Source: Ovis canadensis (Eukaryota > Chordata > Mammalia > Artiodactyla > Bovidae). Taken from it: 64,000 nucleotides of DNA. The notes under the pieces are model-generated. The model saw nothing but the letters and a program-made list of their open reading frames with translations. It was not told the origin of the DNA and did no database searches. The DNA is taken from NCBI RefSeq assembly GCF_042477335.2, contig NC_091251.1, positions 89,853,501 through 89,917,500 on the forward strand. Reading direction: 5' to 3'. Within the stretch, counting starts at the first letter, position 1; every line of letters starts with the position of its first letter. The translations under genes and the position numbers were made by a program. Of this stretch, positions 46,313 to 57,500 are shown piece by piece.

Positions 46313-46714
46313 TATTCATTGAGCATTCAGAGATAGCAAAGTCTGGGATTGTTAGTAGTAGTGAATAGCATTGTGTTACAGAAAAGGCAGGTACAAAAAG
46401 GAAAGATTATAAATAGCCTGGGTTGGAAAAAGTGGTCTTTGAACAGTGTCATAAAAGATTAGCAGAAATGGGTGAATGAACAATCAAATTATCAACAACC
46501 CAAGTTAATAACATTTGAACTGAGACTGCACTGTGGCAAACTCTGGGACAAATTGTCCTCATGAATGAGGACTGATTGCATAACCATAGTAATGAAAAGT
46601 GTTTTCTTATTTTGACCGTAATTAAACTTTCATTTAATTGCTTTCTTCTGTTGACGCAAATTAAATTTGCTTAATTATTACAGGTTTTATTCTGGTAAAT
46701 AAAAACATGGTAAA

Positions 46715-48413
46715 TCATCAAATTTTTTATTTGTCATTGACAGTTCAATATAAATTAAGTAAAATATTAATTCAGTTCTGTACTATTATCAAAAGTTTTC
46801 CAATTTTTCCATAAAATGACCATATCTAAATATATAGTTTAATGGTCAAAACAAGTTCAACAAAAGATTATTTACAAATATGAGAAGACTATGGTCCTAT
46901 GACTCTTTTCTCCACCAAAGTGAACATGTAATTACTAGTCCAAGAAAATCATAAACTCTACTAAAAGAATGTACTCCAAGCAAGTGATGGAACATGTTTG
47001 TGTTCCAATTTCTCAGACTTCCATTACTTTGGATAAACATTCTTCAAGTAAACTATACAGCAGACATTTTAATCTTGTCATGGTCATATAAGGAAATGCC
47101 CTGAAAGAGTTTTAAAATGACCATAATTACCAATACCAATCCTTAAGATAATTTTGCTGAATAAAGAATTGGAGCGGGTTGGGGACTGTTTTTGCTTTTC
47201 TGCCACATGGGTTGACGGATGCTTGTTAAAACAGTGCCTTATCATGCTTGAACACAGGGTGCTGCTAAGTAGTTACCCTCAATTCTTCTATTGCTGGATT
47301 TTACCATCTTTAGCTGTGCATTAAAAAAAAAAAAAAAAAGAAACACCTTTTTCTAGCCCCTTCATTGCCTTTGCATGCATTACCTTCCAGGATTCTGCTC
47401 TTTTTTGGACTTCTCCCCTGCTACCCATGTGCTTCTTGGGTAGAGTTCATTTCCTATTTGTATCAAAGGCTGAGTGACACAGGTCTGCTCTGTCTCTGAT
47501 TATTTATCGGCACTAGGGTCCAGTTTAATACTCTTCCTTTGTGACTATTTTGAATACTCCCAACTGCTTAAACACACAAGAACACACACAAAGATATACT
47601 CAGGGACAATCATTAAATAGCCTTCCTCTTCTGGTTTGCTAAGAGAAACTAAGGCACAAAGAGGAAGCCTCCATGAATCAGGGTCAGTAACTGAAGTCAA
47701 GTGGCCTATCTTTGCAAACTGCTTTTTCCACTACCTTCTTGCTGATTTGAGAAACAGCAGAAAAATGAATGACAGTTTAAATTTGATGTTTATTTCTGCC
47801 TTTCTGCAAATCTCTGCCATCCAGTAAACTCCACTTTCTTAGAAAAGGAAGTTCTTCTGTGATCTAGGCATGGGAAAGTGTTTTAGCCGCAGTGGCTTTG
47901 GATTGTCAGAGATAAAGCCATGCCACAATCCAGATTCAGTGAAGAGCTGAAAGAATTCAGATATTGGTGCCATGGCGGTTTTCTTAAGAAGGACAAACCC
48001 TGCCCTTGAGCCAAGCCACTGGGACTCCTAGAGTTTAGCTGAGGCTAAATCATGCCTCCCCTTGAAGGTTGTTTGGTTCAGAAGAACTACATTGTGGACA
48101 AAGAGGATAGAAACTAATCCAAAGTGCCATCAATCAACCTCTGCCACAGCTCAGGTTCCCCTGGGTAAGAGGCTTCAGAAGGAAAAGATGAGCTTGGAGG
48201 TCACCTGAGGGTCTACTTAGCCTATATTATCTCTAGTAACGGGCAGTAATAGAAGCAAAATAACCTGGACAAATGCAAGGTGTTTGGATGAATCCGGCAG
48301 TGTACACTGGGCTTTTGTCAGGCATCAAACAGGCAAGGTTGGAAGGTGTGCTTTGTGCTCAAGGTTTTGGCCATCCTGAAGGAGAATCGTTTTGGCAGGG
48401 CATGCTAAGTAGT
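46715..48413 (-). other. RDH11: RDH11 3' UTR (approximate end)
   Basis: No coding sequence is visible. Canonical reverse-strand AATAAA signals occur at the complements of 46726-46731 and 46686-46691, leaving about 1.9 kb to the VTI1B promoter, similar to my recollection of the human gap. A run of 17 A at 47323-47339 is inside. The UTR end is inferred. Confidence 0.45.
47323..47339. repeat. A17 homopolymer
   Basis: Seventeen A in the predicted RDH11 3' UTR region. Confidence 0.95.
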
Positions 48414-48555
48414 CTACTTCAAGCTTCTCTTGGGTCCAGCTGCCATCATCAGCCAGTCCACAGGAATGCCCAGCAGGTCACAGCTGACGTCCCACAGCCG
48501 CCTTGCTACTGTCTCATTACGAGCCTGTGCAGAGACCCATGCCACATGGCAGTCA
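48414..48555 (-). CDS. RDH11: RDH11 exon 7, terminal coding exon with extended C-terminus
   Basis: 142 bp from acceptor cccttccag to TAG (complement of 48414-48416). It encodes [20 protein letters not shown] through LLGIPVDW and then 12 more residues ([12 protein letters not shown]). Human and mouse proteins end at or next to the D/W position as I remember them, so the usual stop appears lost here. A TGA lies one base out of frame just after the Trp codon. Confidence 0.9.
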
Positions 48556-51500
48556 CTGGAAGGGAAAGAGAGAGGCTTAGCACACAGGGTTAAGAATGCA
48601 GTCTGCCCTCCGCCTGGCATAAGGAACACGACAGAAAAATAACCCGGGGATGACGTGTGTTCTGGGTGCTTCGCAGGACCAGTGTTTGTCCTATCTCTTC
48701 ATTCTCCAGTCTTCACCCCAGAGAAAAATGGGGCCAGAACCATTTTGGAGCTCACTAGACCACCTGGGATCAGAATGTTTGTTTGATATATAATACACAT
48801 CATTTAGTCTTTATATCCCCCTTGTGTGTGTGTGTGTGTGTGTATAAATATTTAATTATAACATCAGTGCCTGGCTGATACCTGTGTATATCCATCTTGT
48901 TCAAATATATCTGTAAGGTCAATTCTGTAAGAAGTTGTACGGTGTCATGTGGCTGAGATACTACATTGCTCATAGATGCTTGGAGTGATTGAAAAAGTGC
49001 TTCTTCTTTCTGCAGGGTACCTACAGTTATAAGTGTTTTTAAACTCAAAGAACAAGTAAAGTCAGCTTCATAACCAACAAAAGAAGGAAAAGATGATAAG
49101 AGAAAAGAAACGGTAATGCAGGGACTTCCCTGGTGGTTCAGTGGTTAAGACACTGCCTTCCAATGAGGTGCAGGTTTGATCCCTGGTTGGAGAGTTAAGA
49201 TCCCACATACCTCATTGCCAAAAAAACCAAAACAAAAACAGAAGCAATATTGTAACAAATTCAAAATGACTGTTAAAATGGTCCACATTAAAAAAAAAAT
49301 CGTAAAAAAAAAAATGATAATAAGGTCCCATCTGTTTCATATACCTTCTCTTCACTGTTGTAATTCCAATTATTTTAAGTCCCCATTAAATACAGGAGAG
49401 ATATCCCAACTCTTTACTGCCCAGAAAAGTTTCTCAAGAATAATTCTTTTACTCATTTTTGTATTCTCTGCATCTAGTACACAGCAGGGATTCAATGAAG
49501 GGTTATTTTTTTAATGATTGACTAAAGGGAATCACAATCTTTGAAGTCATGTGAGAAACAATTTTTAAGACTATACCGTTTTAGGGGCTCCCCTGGCGGC
49601 TCCACAGTAAAGGATCTGGCCTGCCAATGCAGGAGACACAGGCTCAATCCCTGGTCTGAGAAGATTCCACATGCTGCGGGGCAACTAACACCATGCGTCA
49701 GTACTACTGAGCCTATGCTCTAGAGCCCAGGAATCTCGACTATTGAGCCCACTTGCCGCAACTACGGAAGCCCGCTTGCCCTAGAGCGCGCAGACTCCAC
49801 AGCAAGAGAAGCCACTGCAAAGAGAAGCCCACGCATCGCAACTAGAGAGTGGCCCCAGCTCGCTGAAACTAGAGAAAAGCCCCTGAAGCACAGCCTAAAA
49901 TAAATAAAATTACTAAAAAAAAACACACTATACTATTTCAGGACTTTCCTAGTGGTCCAGTGGTTAAGAATCTGCCTGCCATTGGAGGCGACATGAGTTC
50001 TATCCCTGGTCCAGGAAAATCCCACTTGCTCCAGAGCAACTGAGCCCATGTTTCACAACTACTAAAGACCTCACACCTGGAGCCTGGGCGCCACACCAGT
50101 GAGACGCCCAGGCTTCGCATAGAGTAGCCCTTGCTTGCCACAACCGGAGAAAGCCTGTACATAGCAATGAAGACCCAGTGAAGCCCCCACCAAAATAAAT
50201 AAATAAATATATATATTTTTAAAGGGTATAGTGTATCAAACAAATCCAAATAATTTCCTACAGGCAATAAAATTCCATTTTCAAAAACAGACACATTTGT
50301 ACCTGAAATGATTTCCGCTGAGAACTTCTAGACCCTCCGTTAAGGCACAGTATAGGCTGGTCTGGGCTCCCTGCTGAGGGGTCTTGATGAAGAAGGAGAA
50401 AATCCACCAGATCCATCTCATGAGGGCTGAGTGCCGAACCAGTTCAGAGTTGACTGTGCCAGGGTGCACAGAGTACACCGTGACGCCAGAGCCTGATGCT
50501 AGGAAGCCATATAGAAAGGGGAAGACAGGACTTGATGATGCCGAATGGCCAAAGAGGGCAGGAGACGTGAACGGACATTTGCCTGCTGTGGACTCTGTTC
50601 TCCTGATGCTGTCACAACCACTCCTCACAGTAATGTATACCTGCACTTCACGGACTACGGTTCAGGCTCAGCGTGGCTATTAACTGTCAGGAAGCAGCAG
50701 AGCCAGGACCCACTCAGAAGCACTTGACATTGTTGATCACTGCCTTTCTAAAGCTGCCTTTTCACTGATGGTGGTAAATCTCCAGTACTATATGGAAAGA
50801 TCTCTAAAATACTATGTTAGAATTTCAATTCCTTATGTATGGTATAGACACAGTTAAATGCACAAGAAAATAATTGGAGAGGTGCACATCAAGTTGTTGA
50901 CAGTGGTTTCTTGGGGCAGGCAGTGGAGGGGAAGCAGAAGAGGGACAGAGAAGAGTAAGTAAAGGGCGCTTTTCATTTCTAACTCTGTGTACTTCCATAT
51001 TATTGGAACATTTTTTCACAGTGAAAATTATTCATGCGTTACTAGATTCATTTTACATGGGACAGCTGGATTAAAACTTGTTAATTATTTCTCTCTCCTG
51101 TTGGATATGAACCACTCCACCCCCAGCCCCTAATCCAGGGTGTAGAATAACATGGGCCCTGAATACATGGCTATTGAATGGCTGAATGAATGACTCGTCA
51201 TCATGCCCAGGTTTCTTTCTTTGCATCACAGCTTATTTCCCACCTAATCCTCATCCATCAGGTGTCCTTACTTGTGTATCCTCTTGCTCTTGTCTGATCC
51301 TGACAGCTGGACCCATCTCTGCACTTCTAGGCCCCCCTAGCACCCTGACCAACTTTTGGTTGATTTTCACCACCCACTTCTCCTGATCCATCTATAGCTG
51401 ATAAAGGATATCACGCCCTAGGCATAGACTTTCCTCCCCATCTCACAGCTGTTCATGTGGTTTGACATTCCTGTTCCAGTAATGAAGCGCCTGTGTCTGA

Positions 51501-54500
51501 TTCCTTCTGCCTGATCTGCTTGCCTCAAGTCTAAGCACTTTTAATTGTCCACATTGGATTTCCTTGCTCTTTATTGGAAATCCAGAGTAGACTGTGCTAA
51601 GGACCTCTGGTTGTGTCTGGAGACTCCCTTCCTCAAGCATACATTTCCCTTTTATTTGAACCTTTGCTGTTAGGTTTGAACCCTCACCCTCTATAGTCCC
51701 AGGACCTGTTTTATCCTAGTGTTTGTAGCCAGTGCCACTTTTGGTCCCTCCATTCTATCTAGAAGTCAAAAACCTTGACTTGCTCATGAGGCTTAAATTA
51801 ATCATGACAATAACCCATGAAGCAGTCCCACTTTACATATGAGGAATTAAGTCTTGAAAAGTTAAGCAACTTGCTGCAGGTCATGCAGCTAGTAAATACC
51901 AAAGCCAAGCTTTCAGAACTCCCTCATCACCTCCAACATTCATTTGTGGGCTGTTTATTAAAACCATACCCAAGCAGAGCCATGAAAGCAGATGCTGTCC
52001 ATCAGATGGGCTCCAGAAAACAGCTCTGATTCCGGTGACTTTTAGCTACTTCCCATTGACCCATGTCTCCATACTCACTACTTTTAAGCCTACCTTTTAG
52101 CCTCCGGGCCAGTTCCTGGGTGAAGAGAATGTTGGCTAATTTGCTGTGACAGTAGGCCAGACCTGATTGGTAGAACTTCTCGCCCTGCAGGTTATGGAAG
52201 TGGATCCTTCCCAGGTGATGTGCTAAGGAAGACACATTCACCACCCTCGATGGTGCTGATTCCTTCAGCTTTTCTAGCAACAGATGGGTCAGGAGGAAGT
52301 GACCTATGAGAAAAAGAATTAACAGATTTCAGGGCCAATGTGGGGGTAAAGGGAGGAGTGGTGAGCCAGGCTCCGCTATGGGAGACAGAGAATCCAATAA
52401 TAAAGCCTTTTGCTTCATTAATTCATTACTAACTACAGAACAAGTTCAATGAGAGTTTAGGGACATAGGAACAGCCAAAGACATGCGACATCCTTCTATG
52501 ATAGAGGTCTAGATTATGTGAATATGAATTCTCCAGGCCAGAATACTGGAGTGGGTAGCAGTTCCCTTTTCCAGGGGATCTTCCCAACCCAGGGATCAAA
52601 CCCAGGTATCCTGCACTGCAGGCAGTCTTTACCAGCTGAGCTACCAGGGAAGCCCTCATGAATCTGAAGTCATATCTTATTCCAACTTTTAATAACATCA
52701 CTGTTGCCGGGAGGAAGCCAATTCTGACCCCGTGATGGAACTGTTTCTTTGATTTGCTCTTTGCTGCTTTTGTTATTAAAATCATACAGAATGGTTTGCC
52801 TCAGAGAATCCTGCCCCTCTGCCTGGCTGTTAAACTAAAAGTGCCTTTGTTTAGAACCCTGTCCCCCTGTGGATGGCAGGAAGGGAGAAATTAACACATC
52901 CCATGCCTGAGGCTTGCCATTCCAGCAGATGTTTGCCAAGATTAACGGTCTTTTTACTTTGCTTCCTTACCTATCCCCATCTCTGATCTATAATAGAACC
53001 TGGCATCCAGAACCTGATAAGATGGTTACTTTGAGGTGCTAGCCTGCCACCTTCTCAGTCTGCCTGTTTCCTTCTTAAAGTCTCTTCCTTGCCTCAACAC
53101 TGCGCCTCTCGGATTCATTGGCCTGTCGTGCAGTGAGCAGAGTAAGCTTGGACTCAGTAACAACTGTTTAAGAGCCAATGGCCTCCATTTGATGCTGCCA
53201 CAAGGGTGGCTACAAAGAAAGCAACATAGCACCCACTCTAATTAGGTTAAGTTAAACTGAATGTAAAACACAGATTAAAAAATGGGGGGAACCTCAAGGG
53301 AGCCTGAGCATTCTGGCAGGACCACACTATTTATTAAATTAATGTATTTATGGTCTGTTACGGCCCAGAGGTCCATTCACACCACAAAGAAGGCACCATA
53401 TGACCCTAAGATTTCCAATGAGAATTTAACTTTCCCTTTAGCTTTGTGATGAGACAAGATTTCTTACCTAAGTGGTTGACTCCCATATGCATCTCAAAGC
53501 CATCTGCTGTTTTGGAGTAGGGACACATCATCACTCCTGCGTTGTTAATCAAAATGTGGAGATGCTTTTCCTCTGCGGGGAAGAGGAGATGGAGCGTGTA
53601 CGTGGTCAGCCACGGCTGTTATGTCTTCAAAATCTGCCCCACACCCACGCTTTGAAAAGGGGGATGCATGGCTTCAATCTTTCCTCTATTTTCCCTTCAT
53701 ATTTATTTTGTATTGTATTTCATTTTAAGATCCTAGTTGAATCCTACATACTCTTACTACAGGGAAAAATTCCACATGACATGACCAAATGGCCTTTCCA
53801 ATCTTTCCAATTCAGGACCTACTGACTCATTGGTTTTGGGAAGTGTTCTATCTCTCCCAATAGAAAGACTTCCCCAGCTGAATGAGAAATTCCAAAACAA
53901 GAGAAAAACAGGATGTTTGGTACACCTCCCTGCCACTTGGTTTCAGGCCCCCAAAGAAACACTGATTTCACCTCTGTTTCAACTGCCAATGCTCTTATGA
54001 TTTCTTTTTTCATACCATTTGTAATTTTTGTCTAAAAGCATGTATCAGTGGAAGTTTTCCTTGGGAGGCCGGGATCCCTGGGTTATGAGGGAAAAAGTCT
54101 ACAGAGTGCTCTGGGACTTGCTTTCGATGTGACACTATGGGGTTCTATGCTAATTTCTTGGCTTAAGTTTCTTGCATCAGTTAGTGATGTGAATGAAATT
54201 CCCCCCGCCCCCATACATGATGTCAGCCTGAAGTTCTAATTTCTTGCAGATGACCTTTTATTCACCCACCCCCTAGGGAGACGATAGGCTTCTTTGTCAT
54301 ATCCTTGAGCAGCTGGCCTGGGTTTTTTTTTTTCTAAGCCCCTGTACCCTGGACCAGATCCACTTTTTGTGGATCCCAGCCTGACGTGGAGCCTCAGGTA
54401 CAGCAACCCAGCCCTCGACGTCCTGAGGCCTCATCTCTTATCTCTATATGGATATTTGGACTCCAGACCTTAAAGCCCAGATGGAGTTCTGGTACACATA

Positions 54501-57500
54501 TGAGATTTTTGGCTTTAGTTCTTACACACTACTACGACATTTTGGGGTGAATTGTATTTATTTATTTATTTTTGGCTCTGCTGGGTCTTCGTTGTTGCAT
54601 GTAGGCTTTCTCTAGTTGTGGCGAGAGGGGGCTACTCTTGTGGAGAGCGAGCTCTAGGAAGATGTGGCTCACAGGCTTAGTTGCCCTGAGGCATGCAGGA
54701 TCCTCCTGGACCAGGGATCGAACCTGTGTCCCCTGCGTTGGCAGGTTGATTCCTAACCACTGGACCACTGAGGCAGTCTGCTATGACTTTTCAAAGTCAC
54801 TTTTTTTCCTACCTCTTGAGGATTTCCCTTTGTTACTAATGAGTTCCACTATGAATCCAAAAGTTTTGGTTGTATCTTGTCTAGCATTTCTAGATGTCAG
54901 AGAGGGAGAGAAATCTTTTCCTTTTAGCTAAGTCTTCCATGTTCATTGCAAGACCCACAGCATAGTCCCTAGTTGGGCACCTACCTTCTAGGAAGCGCTT
55001 AGCAAAGGCTCGAATAGATTTAGTATCAGCCAAGTCCAGTTTCCGCACCAACACTTGCTGGTTCCCTGTCATCATCTGGATTTCTCTGGCCACCAATTCC
55101 CCCTTTTGCACGTCCCGGCAAGCTAAATACACACGGGCTCCTGTCAACCAACATATAAGAGAGACAAACTGTTGGCTCTGTTTTTGAGTGAGCATCAAAG
55201 ACTTAATTCTAATGTTAAATATTATTTTCTACTGTTTGTTTCTAAAAAGGGATTACCCCTACTTCACAAAGAGGTATCTGATGAATAAATCAGGAAAGAA
55301 AAATAAATAAACACTTTTCATTATATCCATTATATGTAGAATATGTACAACATTCAGATCAGCAGATCAGTGGGGCCCTTCAAATGTTCTTTAATTCCAA
55401 GCCTGGGAGGAAATAATGAAAATGGTCGTCATGGCAAGGGATAAAATAACAGTAACAACAGGAGACCTAAAGATAAGTTTCTCCAAAGAAGACAGAGAGG
55501 GCCAACAGGCACATGAAAAGATGTTCAACACTGTTAATTATTAGAAATGCAAATCGAAACTACAATGAGATTATCACCTCATACCAGTCAGGATGGGCAT
55601 CATTAAAAGTCTACAAATAACAAAAGCTGGAGAGGGTGTGGAGAAAAGGGAGCACTTCTATGCTGTTGGTGGGAATATAAGTTGGGGCAGCCACTATAGA
55701 AAACAGTCCTTGGAAAACGGAAATATAGAATTACCATATGAACCAGAAATCTACTCCTATTCTGACAAAACTATAATTCCCAAAGATACATGCACCTTTG
55801 TTTCATAGCAGCACTATTCACAAAAGCCAAGATAAGGAAAAACCCAAATGTCCACTGACAGATGAATGGATAAAAAAAATATGGTACATATACACAATGG
55901 AATTCTACTCAGCCGTAAAAAAGAATGAAATAATGCCATTTGCAGCAACATGGATGGAACTAGAGATTCTCATACTAAGTGAAGTGAAGTCAGAAAGGGA
56001 AAGACAAATACCATATGATATCACTTACATGTAGAATCTAAAATATGACACAGATGAAGCTGTCTGCAAAATAGAAACAGCCTCACAAACACAGAGAACA
56101 GACTTGTAGTTGCCAAGGCGGAGAAGGGAGCAGGTTGCATGCATTGGGAGTTAGGGGTTGGCAGATGAAAACTATTACATATAGAATGGATAAACACCAA
56201 GGTCCTACTGTATAGCACAAGGAACTATATTCAATATCCTGAGATAAACCATAATGGAAAAGAATATAAAAAAGAATGTATGTATAACTGAATCACTTTG
56301 CTGTACACAAAGTGATTAACACAAATAAACACAACATGGTAAAATCAACTATAAGGGTGTTAGTCATTCAGTTGTGTCTGACTCTTTGAGACCCCATGGA
56401 CTGTAGACCCGCCAGGCTCCTCTGTCCATGGGATTCTCCAGGCATGAATAGTGGAGTGGGTAGCCATCCCCTTCTCCAGGGGATCTTCCTGACCCAGGGA
56501 TTGAACCTGGGTCTCCTGCATTGCAGGCAGATTCTTAACCACCTGAGCCACCAGGGAAGCCCCAAATCAACTATACTTCAATTAAAAACAAACAAACAAA
56601 CAAACAAACTAGTAGCGGGAGGGAACTAAAAGCAGATAGACTTGCCTCTTCGAGCCAGCTCTTTGGCGGTCTCCTTCCCGATACCTGTGTTGGCTCCAGT
56701 GACCACAGCCACTTTTCCAGGAAGCTGGATGGTTGATGTACAAACCCCGCTGGACAGCATCTTCCTGCAGACAGAGGAGTTATCAGTTCTTCATTTTCTT
56801 TGCCTTAGCCAGAGGCTCCTGCAACACCCCCTTATCTACACATCCCAAGGCTGACGGCTGTCCTTTTACAGACTGAAGGAAGACTGGAGGAAAGAAAACA
56901 AAAGTTTTCTGCTCTTAAGATTTTCTTGCTCAAATTTTTTCTGCTCTTGCTTAAGGACAGAAATGATTCTATTGTAAGGGCAACTTTTAACTTTAGCTCC
57001 TTGCAGTATAAGAACTGGATGAATATTTGAGCTCTTGGTGGAGCTCTTCCTTGGGCTGAGGAAATCACAAGCCTCAGCCTAGAAAAAGAAAGAGCTGGTT
57101 CCCTGATGTTAATCGGTCGATAAAACGGGCACTTTATGGCCTTTATGGTTGAATAAAACAGCTTACCCAACAAAAAAAGTTAAAAATTATGAAAGCTTGT
57201 CAACCTGGGACAAAATGAAAGCAATCACCTTCCTCCCCGCCCCCCCAGCTCCCTAGCATGAACAGTTAAAAATAAGGCAAAACATGAAGTAAATAAGTAC
57301 AGAGCAGAACTTGAGATTCCAGTCCTGGTTTAATCAGTACAAGTCCTTCTTCCTAATCAATACACCACCCTACTTCTCCAAGGAATTAATGCATAAACAG
57401 GTATTAGGTCTTAGATTGTCCTTTACTCTGCAAAGCCTGGGGACTCCATTTAAAAGAAATCAATTGACTGGGATACGCATTTTTTATTTTTTATTTTTTT

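Noticed and set aside
48823..48842. CRISPR-like or regulatory repeat
   Set aside because: It is a plain TG microsatellite. No spaced direct-repeat array exists anywhere in the window.
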